DNA from: PMP191F sp047602185 | GTDB lineage: Bacteria > Bacteroidota > Bacteroidia > Chitinophagales > Chitinophagaceae | Assembly: GCA_047602185.1 (NCBI GenBank) | Contig: JASGHY010000001.1 | Coordinates: forward strand, 5,456,001-5,520,000 | Direction of reading: 5' to 3' | Length of the DNA stretch: 64,000 nt | Program-made: the position numbers and the translations under genes | The notes under the pieces: model-generated | The model's database searches: none | What the model was told of the DNA's origin: nothing | The model's input: only the letters and a program-made list of their open reading frames with translations | Shown here: piece by piece, positions 40,850-50,853 of the stretch | How the letters are laid out: the number at the start of each line of letters is the position of its first letter | Position numbering within the stretch: position 1 is the stretch's first letter

Positions 40850-42949
40850 TCAGCGGTAAATAAGCTGCATAAATTCTGCTTCGCTAATTATTTTAATGGA
40901 TGATATTTTCTTTGCCTTTTCAAGCTTCGAACCAGCGTCTTCTCCCGCTATAAGATAATTGAGTTTAGCGCTTACACTACCCAGAAGCTTGCCACCATTG
41001 GCTTCTACCATAGCTTCTGCTTCGCTTCGTTTAAGCGTTGGTAAGGTTCCTGTAAACAAAAACGTTTGGCCTGACAGGTTGCCTTGTGCGCTCAGGTCCT
41101 TATGTTCATTCTTTAAAACAAGTCCTAATCTTTCTAATTCTTTTAACAGTTTGATGTTGATATCTTTTGAAAAAAAGCTGTGAATACTGCCAGCAACCTT
41201 GGGTCCAACATCTTCCAGTTGTTGTAAATTCTCTATAGAATAGCTTTCAAAATCGAGTAAATGCTTTACTGCATGTGCTAATACTTTAGCTGTTGTTTCA
41301 CCAACGTATCGTATACCTAATGCAAAGATTAAACGATGTAATGGTTGCTTCTTCGATGTTTCAATAGCACTTTGCAGATTAGTAATGCTCTTCTCTCCAA
41401 ATCCTTCCAGTTGACGGATCTTATCAAAAGGCAATTCATATATGCCTGGCACATCTTTTAAAAATCCTAATTCAAAGAATTTATGAACATTGGCTTCGCC
41501 TAATCCTCTTATGTCCATTGCATCTTTACTGGCAAAATGTATAATACGTTCTACCACCTGTGCTTTACAATAAGGGTTCTCGCAACGCCATACTGCTTCT
41601 TCTTCGGGCTTTGTTAATGGCTCGTTACAGACAGGGCATTTCTTAGGAAATACAATTGGTTGTTCGGTTCCTGTACGCAGTTCGGGCATAGACTTAACAA
41701 TGTAAGGGATTACATCACCTGCTCTTTCTACAAGTACAGTATCACCTATCATAAGATCTTTTTCCCTGATAACATCTTCATTGAACAAAGAGATAGATCC
41801 TACTGTAACGCCTCCGATAGGTACAGGTTCAATTTTAGCAACAGGTGTTACAGAACCTGTGCGTCCAACCTGGAACTCTACAGCTCTTAGCTTGCTGGTA
41901 GCCTGACGTGCTTTGAACTTATAAGCAATGGCCCAACGCGGATGGTGTGTGGTCATGCCCAGTTTATCCTGCAGCTCTATATCGTTTACTTTTATCACCA
42001 TGCCATCAATTTCGTAGGGCAAGTTGTCGCGTTGCTCTTCAAATTTGTTGCAGTAGTCGATAACTGCGTCTATACCTTTTACTACTTTCTTTTCCTTCAT
42101 TGGACTTCTGAAGCCGAGGTTCCATAGCATTTCAAGGCTTCCGCTATGTGTATGTAAAATATCAGAAGGTGTAGTGCCCGGTGTTGAAGATGTAAAACTA
42201 ACATTATAAAGAAATGCTTCAAGATTACGGCGGCTTACTTCTTTAGGGTCTTTAATGCGTAAGGTACCTGCTGCAGCATTGCGTGGATTGGCTAATGGAG
42301 GAAGATTCTGCTCAGCCAGTTGCTCATTGTACTTTTTAAAATTGCCTTTGCTCATCAATACTTCACCACGTATTTCAATTTGCTGTAATCCATACTTGCT
42401 GATGGCGGCGCTTAAAGGCACTGATCTTATCTGTCTGATGTTGGTGGTAATATCATCGCCGGTTACACCATTGCCACGTGTAGCACCACGTGTCAGCGCA
42501 TCATCTTCATAGATCAGTGAGATACTGGCGCCGTCAAACTTAGGTTCTACACAATATTCAATAGTATCCAGTTTAGCAGCTTCACGCGCTTTACGGTCCC
42601 AGTCAATAAGATCATCTGAGTTGTAAGAGTTTTCTAGCGATAGCATCGGTACAAGATGCTGCACATTGGTAAACTCTTTAGTTAGCCCTTTAGCTACGCG
42701 TTGGGTGGGCGAATCGGCTGTTACCAGGTTGGGATGATCTTTCTCAATTGCTTCAAGTGCTTTGTATAGCTGGTCATACTCCACATCTGCCAGTAATGGA
42801 TCATTTAATACATAATAGCGGTGCTCATGAAAGCGCAATACATCACGGATTTCCTTTAAGTCGTCTACAGCTATTTGGTGGCTGGCTATTTTGTTCAGCA
42901 GGCTAACGCTCAGTTGCTGAAGTGCTTTGGTTTGTTCTGAAGAATACAT
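40850..42949 (-). CDS. ligA: NAD-dependent DNA ligase
   Basis: Joins nicks in DNA during replication and repair, using NAD. The 699-residue protein has the Ia domain, the adenylation motif EPKFDG with Lys137, the OB fold, a four-Cys zinc finger (CPVC, then CENPYC), helix-hairpin-helix repeats (LPFDKIRQLEGFGEKS) and a C-terminal BRCT domain (LSGQTFLFTGTLPTLKR). The nucleotidyl motif has Phe where most enzymes have Val or Leu (KVDG/KLDG). Length and domain order are typical. Start ATG is the first in frame and fits. Confidence 0.97.
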   Translation of the reverse strand: MYSSEQTKALQQLSVSLLNKIASHQIAVDDLKEIRDVLRFHEHRYYVLNDPLLADVEYDQLYKALEAIEKDHPNLVTADSPTQRVAKGLTKEFTNVQHLVPMLSLENSYNSDDLIDWDRKAREAAKLDTIEYCVEPKFDGASISLIYEDDALTRGATRGNGVTGDDITTNIRQIRSVPLSAAISKYGLQQIEIRGEVLMSKGNFKKYNEQLAEQNLPPLANPRNAAAGTLRIKDPKEVSRRNLEAFLYNVSFTSSTPGTTPSDILHTHSGSLEMLWNLGFRSPMKEKKVVKGIDAVIDYCNKFEEQRDNLPYEIDGMVIKVNDIELQDKLGMTTHHPRWAIAYKFKARQATSKLRAVEFQVGRTGSVTPVAKIEPVPIGGVTVGSISLFNEDVIREKDLMIGDTVLVERAGDVIPYIVKSMPELRTGTEQPIVFPKKCPVCNEPLTKPEEEAVWRCENPYCKAQVVERIIHFASKDAMDIRGLGEANVHKFFELGFLKDVPGIYELPFDKIRQLEGFGEKSITNLQSAIETSKKQPLHRLIFALGIRYVGETTAKVLAHAVKHLLDFESYSIENLQQLEDVGPKVAGSIHSFFSKDINIKLLKELERLGLVLKNEHKDLSAQGNLSGQTFLFTGTLPTLKRSEAEAMVEANGGKLLGSVSAKLNYLIAGEDAGSKLEKAKKISSIKIISEAEFMQLIYR

Positions 42950-43104
42950 AAAAAATGGCTTTACCGGGCTAAAGGTAACCTGATTTTAACCTGATTTTCA
43001 GTAGTTAAGGCGAAAAGCAACAAAAAAACGGTAGTCCAGACCATTTATTCCGGCTGGAAAGACAGAATAATTTTTTTTGAATTGGAATAAAATCCTATAA
43101 TATT

Positions 43105-43144
43105 GTGTACAAATTACACATTTGTTTTTGTGTACATAGTACAC
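43105..43144. promoter_or_regulatory. Twin palindromic operators upstream of susC
   Basis: Two 15-bp palindromes: GTGTACAAATTACAC (43105-43119; arms GTGTA/TACAC) and GTGTACATAGTACAC (43130-43144; arms GTGTAC/GTACAC). Their centres are 25 bp apart. The second ends 29 bases before the susC ATG and overlaps the likely -7 region (CACTTTTG at 43142-43149). Confidence 0.7.
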
Positions 43145-43173
43145 TTTTGATAACCTAAAACGAACGCTTGTTT

Positions 43174-46100
43174 ATGACTCGAAAACGATTGTTTGCCGGA
43201 ATAGCGCTCCTATTCTTATGCCTGCCGTTATCCTTGCTGGCACAGGAGCGGATCATTACCGGGAAGGTTACAGATGCTAAAGATGGTTCGCCTATAACCG
43301 GTGCATCTGTTATACCGAAAGGAGGTAAAAGCGGAGCCTCCACCAATCTTGAAGGTGCATTCTCTCTTAAAGTTTCAGCAGACGTTAAAGTACTTACCAT
43401 TTCATCCGTAGGTTATTTAAGCCAGGATGTAGCGCTTACCGGTGATAATGCAATAAGCATATCACTGAGTGGCAACCAATCGAACCTGAACGAAGTGGTA
43501 GTTATTGGTTATGGTGTACAGCGTAAAAGAGATGTGGTAGGGGCCATTGCCAAAGTAGGTGGCGATAAGATTTCCGCCACACCTGTGCCTAGCTTTGAAG
43601 CAGCGCTACAGGGTAAAGCACCGGGTGTACAGATTATACAGGGTAACGGTTTGGCCGGCTCTGGTTCTGTTGTGCGTATACGCGGTATTGGTTCTATTAC
43701 GGCAGGCGGTGATCCATTGTATGTAATAGATGGAGTACCTGTTATATCAGATCCTTTCCTGCGCAGCAATGGCGGTGCAATGAATCAGAACCCGCTTTCT
43801 TCTATAAATCCCAACGATATTGAATCTGTAGAGGTGCTGAAAGATGCCAGTGCTACAGGTATTTATGGTAGCCGCGGTGCCAATGGTGTTATCCTGATCA
43901 CTACTAAAAGGGGTAAAACCGGTAAACCTGCCTTCACCTATAATGCAAAACTGGGCGCTGCCACTTATGCGCAGAAAGTTGATTTTGTAAATGGAGCAGA
44001 GTGGTTGCAGCTTCGCCAGGAAGGCTGGGTAAATGATGGCAAAACTGGTTATGCAGACCTGCCCGGTAAAATAACATGGGCACAGGCGCAAAATACCAAC
44101 ACTAATTGGTGGGATCAGTTGACGCAGGTTGGTTTTATCAATGAGCATAGCCTTTCAATGTCACAGGGTAATGCTAAATTTAAATCTTTTGCTAACCTTA
44201 CTTATAGCAACGATGAAGGTTATATAAAAAGCAATGCTTATGAAAGATTAAGCGCCCGCTTTAATGCTGACTATAAACCCATCAATAAATTAAAGATCTC
44301 ATTGTCTGCAGGCTTTAACCGTGGTGTGAACAAAAGAGTGCCTGCTGCATGGGATGGCGGTATTGGAGATGCGATGTCTTCAGCACTGCCTATTTATCCT
44401 ATATATAATACTGATGGCACTTACTTCATTGATGGTGCAAACCCTGTGCGTAGGGTAAATGAAACCAAACGTCGTGAAATAGACAACAGGTTGCTGACCA
44501 GCTTATCAATAGAATATGAGTTAATTAAAAACCTGTTTTTGAGAGCACAGGGTTCACTGGAATACATCAACTCCTACGACGATCAGTACGAATCCTATCA
44601 ATGGCAGCAAAAGTCAACGCCTGATTCTGGTTATGCCAAAAGAGCTCCTTACTGGGGTACTAACTGGACAACTACTTATACTGCCAACTATCTCTGGGAG
44701 CCTACCACTCAGCACCGCTTTAACTTTTTAGTAGGTGCAGAAGTACAGGAAAGCAAGCTGAAAGAATATACCGGTGAGATAGGACAGTTTTTTGGAGAGC
44801 CTTATTATAAAGATCCCAGCGCATACAGGAAAAAACGTGATGAATTAGTCGACGGAGGTTCTATTACTACCAGGCAGAAAGATGCATGGACGTTCAATAG
44901 CTTCTTTGGTCGCTTAAACTATGTGTTCAACGGGCGTTATGCCTTGCAGTTGAGCGCGCGTGTTGATGGGTCGTCTAAATTCGGCTCCAACAACAAACAT
45001 GGTTTCTTCCCTGCTGCGGCTCTTGCGTGGACAGTAAGTGATGAGGAGTTTATGAAAAGCCTCACTTTCGTCGACTTCCTGAAACTGCGTGCCAGCTATG
45101 GTATAGTAGGTAATGCCAATATTCCTTCAGGCAGCTACTATGACAATTATCAACGTGGTGGCAATAACTATAATGGTAGTGCTACTGAATACCTGAATGC
45201 ACTTGGTAACCCTAACCTGAAATGGGAAACCCTGCGCAATTTTGATTTTGCAATGGAGTACGCTTTGCTGAACAATACACTGACCGGTGAGATCGCCTAT
45301 TATCACAAAGCTACTACAGACATCCTGTTGCAACCTGGTATTTCTCCTTCCAACGGTTATGACAAGGCATGGAGAAACTTAAGCAACAGTAAGATCCTGA
45401 ATGAGGGTATTGAGTTTAGCGCCAACTATAAGATCATTAATACCAAGAAACTTACCTGGTCTATTGGCGGTAACATCGCTAAGAACTACAACGAAGTAAA
45501 AGAATATGAACTGGGACCAGATGCGGTAAGCGGTGGCACCAACGATACCCGTATAGTAAAAGGGTTACCGGTTGGTGTTAACTACCTGGTAAGATACCAG
45601 GGCGTTGATCCTAATGATGGTTTGCCGATCTGGTTAGATAAAAATGGTAAAGAGACCAAAACCTTCTCTCTTGATAACAGGGTTTATGCAGGTACTGTAA
45701 TGCCGGATTATGTAGGCGGGATTAATACTGCAGTAAACTATAAAGGATTTGATTTCTCTACGTTATTCTCTTTTGTAATTGGCGGTAACTTGTACGATAA
45801 CTCCGGTAAATACCAGTTCCTTGGGGCATCCAAAAAATTCTGGAATGTGCGTAAGGACTTCCTCGACAGGTGGACAAAGCCTGGTGACAATGCAAAATAT
45901 CCCCGCCTGGTAAGTGATGCCACCAATTATCCCGGTGTGCCCAGCGAGGATCAGTTTAACTCAACCATGTTCCTGCACAAAGCGTCTTACATGCGCATGC
46001 GCGAGCTGACACTTGGCTATACGTTCTCGTCTAAGAAACTGCAGAGACTTAAGTTGAAAGGATTGCGTGTTGGTGTAACAGGAACGAACCTGCTCACCTT

Positions 46101-46239
46101 CAGCAAATATCCCGGTGGCGATCCTGAGATCACCCGCGACTTTGAAAATGCACAGGACAGGAACCTGAGCCCGAATGTGACTTACCTGACTGCTCCTACG
46201 CAACGGACAGTGGTATTTGTGTTAAACGTGAATTTCTAA
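43174..46239 (+). CDS. susC: SusC-like TonB-dependent outer-membrane receptor
   Basis: Imports oligosaccharides across the outer membrane with its SusD lid. The 1021-residue protein has a signal peptide ending LLAQ, an N-terminal carboxypeptidase-regulatory-like domain (ITGKVTDAKDGSPITGASV), a TonB-box-like NEVVVIGYG, a plug (ALQGKAPGVQI, VRIRGIGSI, DASATGIYGSRGANGVILITTK) and a long barrel ending in Phe (VFVLNVNF). First gene of a starch-type locus; susD follows after 21 bases. The ATG at 43174 is used. Two palindromic operators lie just upstream. Confidence 0.96.
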   Translation: MTRKRLFAGIALLFLCLPLSLLAQERIITGKVTDAKDGSPITGASVIPKGGKSGASTNLEGAFSLKVSADVKVLTISSVGYLSQDVALTGDNAISISLSGNQSNLNEVVVIGYGVQRKRDVVGAIAKVGGDKISATPVPSFEAALQGKAPGVQIIQGNGLAGSGSVVRIRGIGSITAGGDPLYVIDGVPVISDPFLRSNGGAMNQNPLSSINPNDIESVEVLKDASATGIYGSRGANGVILITTKRGKTGKPAFTYNAKLGAATYAQKVDFVNGAEWLQLRQEGWVNDGKTGYADLPGKITWAQAQNTNTNWWDQLTQVGFINEHSLSMSQGNAKFKSFANLTYSNDEGYIKSNAYERLSARFNADYKPINKLKISLSAGFNRGVNKRVPAAWDGGIGDAMSSALPIYPIYNTDGTYFIDGANPVRRVNETKRREIDNRLLTSLSIEYELIKNLFLRAQGSLEYINSYDDQYESYQWQQKSTPDSGYAKRAPYWGTNWTTTYTANYLWEPTTQHRFNFLVGAEVQESKLKEYTGEIGQFFGEPYYKDPSAYRKKRDELVDGGSITTRQKDAWTFNSFFGRLNYVFNGRYALQLSARVDGSSKFGSNNKHGFFPAAALAWTVSDEEFMKSLTFVDFLKLRASYGIVGNANIPSGSYYDNYQRGGNNYNGSATEYLNALGNPNLKWETLRNFDFAMEYALLNNTLTGEIAYYHKATTDILLQPGISPSNGYDKAWRNLSNSKILNEGIEFSANYKIINTKKLTWSIGGNIAKNYNEVKEYELGPDAVSGGTNDTRIVKGLPVGVNYLVRYQGVDPNDGLPIWLDKNGKETKTFSLDNRVYAGTVMPDYVGGINTAVNYKGFDFSTLFSFVIGGNLYDNSGKYQFLGASKKFWNVRKDFLDRWTKPGDNAKYPRLVSDATNYPGVPSEDQFNSTMFLHKASYMRMRELTLGYTFSSKKLQRLKLKGLRVGVTGTNLLTFSKYPGGDPEITRDFENAQDRNLSPNVTYLTAPTQRTVVFVLNVNF

Positions 46240-46260
46240 TTACAAAACATTGTCAATAAC

Positions 46261-47655
46261 ATGAAACGTATTAATATAATCCGCTTACTGTTTGCAGCAA
46301 CCTTGTTGTTTGCTGTAAGCTGTAGTAAGTTTCTTGAAAGAAAGCCAGAGGGGCAGGAAACGCAGGAGGAAGCATTAAATGATGAAGCTGGTGTGGCAGC
46401 TTTCCTGAATGGCAATTATACCTACCTGGCTGATAATGATTTTATGGGCGGCCGCGTACAGGTAGTAAGTGAATTGCTGGGTGATGAATACAAAGGAGAT
46501 AAATTCACCGGCGACTATGCTGAGATCTACAAGCGCCAGAACTCCATCTTCGGTGCTACCAGGGATGATCTTTACAAGAAAGGATATAAGGTTATTTCAG
46601 CTTCTAACATTGTGCTGGATAACCTGGGAAAGGCTTCCTCAGATGCAGTAAAGAACTCTTTTGAAGGACAAGCTAAATTTTTCAGAGGTGTAGCTCATTT
46701 TGAACTGGTGCGTTTGTTTGCCCAGCCTTATGGGTATACTGCTGAAAATTCACACCTGGGTATTCCTTTACGTATCAATACATCTGTAGCATCCGTTCAG
46801 CGTTCTACGGTACAGCAGGTGTATGACCAGATCATTGCTGATCTGAAACGTGCAGATACTTTGCTGCCTGACAATACAGACAATGGAAAATTCTATACAG
46901 CCTCTAAATGGGCTGCCAAAGCTTACCTGGCAAAAGTATATTTCCAGATGAATAGGTTTACTGAAGCTTATGCTTATGCAGATGCGGTAATTAAAAGTGG
47001 CAAGTTTCAGTTAGATGCTAATTATACCGATAGGTTTTCACTGGGTAATAGTAAAGAGCCCATTTTGCGTATTGCGAACGAAGTGAATCACTTTACACCC
47101 GGTGGTGGTCTGCGTGATAACTTCCGTTCAGACAAAGGGATCCCTGGTATGAACTTCACTGATTTCTTTTACACCTATGCTACTACAAAATCGTATGATG
47201 TAAGAAAAGCATGGTACAGCAACACATTGCAGGCTGGTTATAATGTACTGACCAAGTACAACAAAGATTATTTTGAACTGCCTATTGTTCATCTTACAGA
47301 AATTAAACTTATCCGTGCAGAGGCTGGCGCAGAACTGGGCGGTGCTAATGTAGCCGGTGCAATTACAGACATCAACGACATACTTACACGTGCCTATGGC
47401 AGTACTACTTATAATTTACCAACTTCTGCCAGTGCCAGTGCAGTTATCAGCACTACACGTTCAGAACGTGAGCTGGAAATGGTAGGCGAAGGAAATCGTG
47501 TACAGGAAATTAAACGAATAGGCGCGAGGAGTGGTTCGAATGTTGACCGTCGCGGTTCTCCCTGGAATTGTAACGGTTTTATCCTGCAATTCCCTAAAGC
47601 TGAACAGGATGCCAACGCATCGTTTGTAATGAATGTAGAAGGAGGATGTTTCTAA
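46261..47655 (+). CDS. susD: SusD-like glycan-binding lipoprotein
   Basis: Surface lipoprotein (lipobox FAVSC) that binds glycan and caps the SusC barrel. The 464-residue protein shows the family's TPR-like helices and the C-terminal ERELEMVGEGNRVQEIKR block (seen as RSERELEMVGEG), and EIKLIRAEAGAELGG. It is somewhat shorter than the usual 500-600 residues. It is coupled to susC by a 21-base gap. The bound glycan is inferred as an alpha-glucan from the amylase gene downstream. Confidence 0.95.
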   Translation: MKRINIIRLLFAATLLFAVSCSKFLERKPEGQETQEEALNDEAGVAAFLNGNYTYLADNDFMGGRVQVVSELLGDEYKGDKFTGDYAEIYKRQNSIFGATRDDLYKKGYKVISASNIVLDNLGKASSDAVKNSFEGQAKFFRGVAHFELVRLFAQPYGYTAENSHLGIPLRINTSVASVQRSTVQQVYDQIIADLKRADTLLPDNTDNGKFYTASKWAAKAYLAKVYFQMNRFTEAYAYADAVIKSGKFQLDANYTDRFSLGNSKEPILRIANEVNHFTPGGGLRDNFRSDKGIPGMNFTDFFYTYATTKSYDVRKAWYSNTLQAGYNVLTKYNKDYFELPIVHLTEIKLIRAEAGAELGGANVAGAITDINDILTRAYGSTTYNLPTSASASAVISTTRSERELEMVGEGNRVQEIKRIGARSGSNVDRRGSPWNCNGFILQFPKAEQDANASFVMNVEGGCF

Positions 47656-47684
47656 TTAAGCTGACCATTAAATGAAATTGTTGT

Positions 47685-48191
47685 ATGAAAAAGAATATTC
47701 AAAAATTATTACCCTTTCTGCTGCTGGCTATGGCCTTTAATAGCTGCAAAAAGGATAGTTATAAATCAATAGGTGATCCTGTATCAACGCTTTCTTCGCT
47801 GGCAGGCACCTGGAAGCTGAGTAAGGTAACCCAGACGGATGAGGATGCTTTACGAAAAGGCTTCCCTTACAAAACACTGGACCTGACAACCACATTTGCT
47901 TATACTGACTTTGTATTAACACTCAATGTAAGCGGCGGAGCGCCTACGACCTTTACTACCACTCCTGGTAATTCTCCAAAGATCATCAGGCTGGCAAATG
48001 GTAACTGGAAAGTGGATGACCCCAAATACCCCAAGGTGCTTACATTAACCAATGCAACAGATACAGCCAAAATTACACTGGGCTCCTATCCCGTTGGTGC
48101 AAATACTAACCTGGCTATCAGTGTAAGCCGGAACGATGCCTCAACAGGAAAGTTGCTGGTTTCGTATAGTTATGTGTTTACAAAACAATAA
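47685..48191 (+). CDS. Small lipoprotein of the starch-type locus
   Basis: A 168-residue lipoprotein (lipobox FNSC) with a lipocalin-like SSLAGTWKLSKVTQTDEDA opening and beta-rich remainder. Such short, lipocalin-like or DUF5004-like proteins often accompany susCD operons. No catalytic motif. It lies 29 bases after susD and 12 before the next gene, so it is cotranscribed. A role in glycan binding on the surface is inferred from the context only. Confidence 0.7.
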   Translation: MKKNIQKLLPFLLLAMAFNSCKKDSYKSIGDPVSTLSSLAGTWKLSKVTQTDEDALRKGFPYKTLDLTTTFAYTDFVLTLNVSGGAPTTFTTTPGNSPKIIRLANGNWKVDDPKYPKVLTLTNATDTAKITLGSYPVGANTNLAISVSRNDASTGKLLVSYSYVFTKQ

Positions 48192-48203
48192 AGCATATTC
48201 AAT

Positions 48204-48992
48204 ATGAAAATATTAGCAACTATAATCGTTTCACTGGCTTTGTGCATAGGTGTACATGCACAAAACCCAACCTTGTCTCCCTCTACGTTTACCGCTGAGG
48301 ACTCTGTCACCATTACGGTAGATGTAACCGGCACCACTATGGCCGGACAAACAGAGGCCTACATCTGGATCTTTGCTTTTAAAACTGCTGATCCTTCCGG
48401 TGCAGCAACAGATGGCTCTGTAAATGGCACCTGGACCAATTCAAACCCTTCCGGTAAAATGACCAGCCTGGGTGGCAATAAATGGCGTTTTGGTTTTACC
48501 AGTGGTACCGTATTGTTTGGTCTTACACCCGCCGACCTTACACATGGCTTTGGGTTCCTGGTAAAAGCAAAAGATGGTTCAAAGCAAACAGCTAACTACC
48601 AAGTGTTCTTTTTTGATCCTTTGGTATTCACTCCTTCCATGCTCCGCATCTTCCCTGCCAAGGTAGATAAGGACGATGTGATCACTGTGAATTTCGACAA
48701 GAGCCTGGGGGGTACGGTAGATGAACAAAGAATGACACCGGTATCTGCTACCATTACGATGTTTGATGAAACCGGCGCACAGGTAGGAAACCCATTGACA
48801 GTAACGGCGAAGAAAACAAATGCAACTATCTGGGCTGCCTCTTTTATCCCTTCAATGTCATTTACGCCAACAACCGGGCATACGCTCAATAAGTTCCGGT
48901 ACAAGTTCAATGGTACCGTGCTCAACACATCCGGAGCCCCGGTTAGTGTGTCATCTTCCGAATCAGAAATAGTATTCACTACACTGAAATAA
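48204..48992 (+). CDS. Secreted beta-domain protein related to the N-terminus of the locus amylase
   Basis: A 262-residue exported protein (signal peptide ending GVHAQ). Its N-terminal domain (LSPSTFTAEDSVTITVDVTGTTMAG...AYIWIF and a GNKWRFGFTSGTVLFGLTPAD block) resembles the first domain of the amylase encoded 1.9 kb downstream (LTTSPAFPSETSVITITAD...NNLYQYTINNPRTFFGVAAGE). The second half is another beta-sandwich. No enzyme motif. Likely a surface glycan-binding accessory of the locus, inferred from the position and from the shared domain. Confidence 0.65.
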   Translation: MKILATIIVSLALCIGVHAQNPTLSPSTFTAEDSVTITVDVTGTTMAGQTEAYIWIFAFKTADPSGAATDGSVNGTWTNSNPSGKMTSLGGNKWRFGFTSGTVLFGLTPADLTHGFGFLVKAKDGSKQTANYQVFFFDPLVFTPSMLRIFPAKVDKDDVITVNFDKSLGGTVDEQRMTPVSATITMFDETGAQVGNPLTVTAKKTNATIWAASFIPSMSFTPTTGHTLNKFRYKFNGTVLNTSGAPVSVSSSESEIVFTTLK

Positions 48993-49002
48993 AAACTGCT
49001 GT

Positions 49003-50754
49003 ATGAAAAAAATATTTTGCTTGTCATTCATCATTGCAGCGCTGTTTGCTAATTGTAAGAAGCCGGAGCTGGCTGGTGATGACGTTACCGGTGAAGGCCT
49101 GGTAGGCTTTACCTTGCTGACACCTTCTTCTGGTGTTAACCTGGTATTAAACTCAGCCCTGACTGATTCAACAATTGATATTACCTGGAATGCTTCTAAA
49201 CCGGGTTTGTACACTGCTCCAACTTACAAATGGGTGGCGGCGTTAAAAACAGGCGGTGATCTTACCTCTCCTTTATTGTCTATTCCTTCCAATAACAGTG
49301 GAAAGGATACAAAGCTGACACTTACCTATAAACAGATAGATGATGCGCTTGCTGCCAAAAGTATTGCAGCCGGTGCCAAAACAGACCTGGTTTGGAGTGT
49401 GGTAGCCAGCAATGGTAGTACAGATCTGATGGCATCTAACCAGTTCTTTATCTCCTTCACGCGCTTCCAGGATGGCGCTTCTCCTTTTGTTCTGTTAGGC
49501 CCTGCATCATCTGCTGCCAATATAGAGATCAACCCATCATCTACAACGGATAATTTCACATTCAACTGGACAAAGTCTAAGCCTGCAAAAACAGCATCCG
49601 GCCTTAAATACCGTGTTTGGTTTTACACAGATGATAATAGTGCTACGCCTGTGTTTTCGGCTCCGTCCAATAATTCAGGTAATGACAGCCTGTTGACTAT
49701 TTCATGGAAATCTTTCTCTGATTCACTTTCAGCACACGGCTATACAGACTTCTCTACCATTGCCCAGTTGAAATGGAAAGTAGCCGCTACTTCCGGTACC
49801 TGGACACAATGGAGTGATTATACCAACCAGTTTCATGTAGTAAGATTGGTACGTATGTACATAGTAGGTAAAATGACAGGTTGGGATATTAATTCTCCAG
49901 TTGAAATAGTGGCAGACAAGGCTAATGGCCGACTTGGAAAAGTATTTTATACTTACATGAAACTGGAGATAGGTGATGAGTTTAAGTTTGTTAAAGAGCC
50001 CGGCAACTGGGGAAGCGCTTATGGTGCTGTATCAGGTTCTGCGGGCAGCTATACAACAGGGTATAACCAGGGTGATAATTTTAAAATAACTACCGCCGGT
50101 ATCTATAGGCTTACTATTGACCTGGGAGCCAATATGGCCTATATACAACAGAAGCAGGTAGGAGTGGTTGGTAATATGCAGGGATGGGACCCCGGAAATC
50201 CGATTTACGGAGGATTACTGGCTACCAATAAATTCCTGATCATTGCCGGTTCCAGTGGTAGTGATGAGTTCAAATTGCATGACGGTCCTGTATGGGACAA
50301 TAGTACACCTGATAAGGCACGCTGGTGGGGTATAGGAAGCTCTGTGGGTTTACTGGATGTTGACGGTAATGGAGCAAACCTGGTAGCTAATTCAACCCCA
50401 CGTACACGTGTTATCTGGAATGGAACAGACCCTCAGCAATTGAAATATGAAATAAGCGCAGCCAACGAAATGCGTGTAGTAGGTGATGGTATCAGTGGTG
50501 TAAATGCATGGGATCCCGGTACTTCTCCGCAAATGACCTATATGGGCAATGGTAAATGGCAGATCACCTTAACGTTGCTTGCCGGCAAACAGATCAAATT
50601 CCTGGCAGGTAATGCATGGGGTGCATTTGATTACGAAGATGCCGGTGGCGGAAAGATCCGCTATGATGGCAGTGATAACTTTAACACACCGGGAGCAGGC
50701 TCCTATACTATTGTATTGGATGAGTATGCCGGTACAATTACAATGACACCATAA
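49003..50754 (+). CDS. SusE/SusF-like outer-membrane starch-binding protein
   Basis: A 583-residue lipoprotein (lipobox FANC). Residues about 30-280 contain two SusE-type N-terminal beta domains in tandem, each with a long Trp-rich repeat (ITWNASKPG / FNWTKSKPA, and LVWSVVAS / LKWKVAAT). The C-terminal half carries three starch-binding modules of the SusE/F type (VGKMTGWDINSPVEI, VGNMQGWDPGNPIYG and VGDGISGVNAWDPGT). Such proteins bind starch at the cell surface. It follows the previous gene by 10 bases. Confidence 0.88.
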   Translation: MKKIFCLSFIIAALFANCKKPELAGDDVTGEGLVGFTLLTPSSGVNLVLNSALTDSTIDITWNASKPGLYTAPTYKWVAALKTGGDLTSPLLSIPSNNSGKDTKLTLTYKQIDDALAAKSIAAGAKTDLVWSVVASNGSTDLMASNQFFISFTRFQDGASPFVLLGPASSAANIEINPSSTTDNFTFNWTKSKPAKTASGLKYRVWFYTDDNSATPVFSAPSNNSGNDSLLTISWKSFSDSLSAHGYTDFSTIAQLKWKVAATSGTWTQWSDYTNQFHVVRLVRMYIVGKMTGWDINSPVEIVADKANGRLGKVFYTYMKLEIGDEFKFVKEPGNWGSAYGAVSGSAGSYTTGYNQGDNFKITTAGIYRLTIDLGANMAYIQQKQVGVVGNMQGWDPGNPIYGGLLATNKFLIIAGSSGSDEFKLHDGPVWDNSTPDKARWWGIGSSVGLLDVDGNGANLVANSTPRTRVIWNGTDPQQLKYEISAANEMRVVGDGISGVNAWDPGTSPQMTYMGNGKWQITLTLLAGKQIKFLAGNAWGAFDYEDAGGGKIRYDGSDNFNTPGAGSYTIVLDEYAGTITMTP

Positions 50755-50853
50755 TTATTGGTTGCAGTTACACTGCAGATTTGGAGTAATAAAAGGGGCT
50801 ACAACGCCGGGGCATCAATAAAACGATGTCCCGGTAATTTCTTCACCCTTTCA

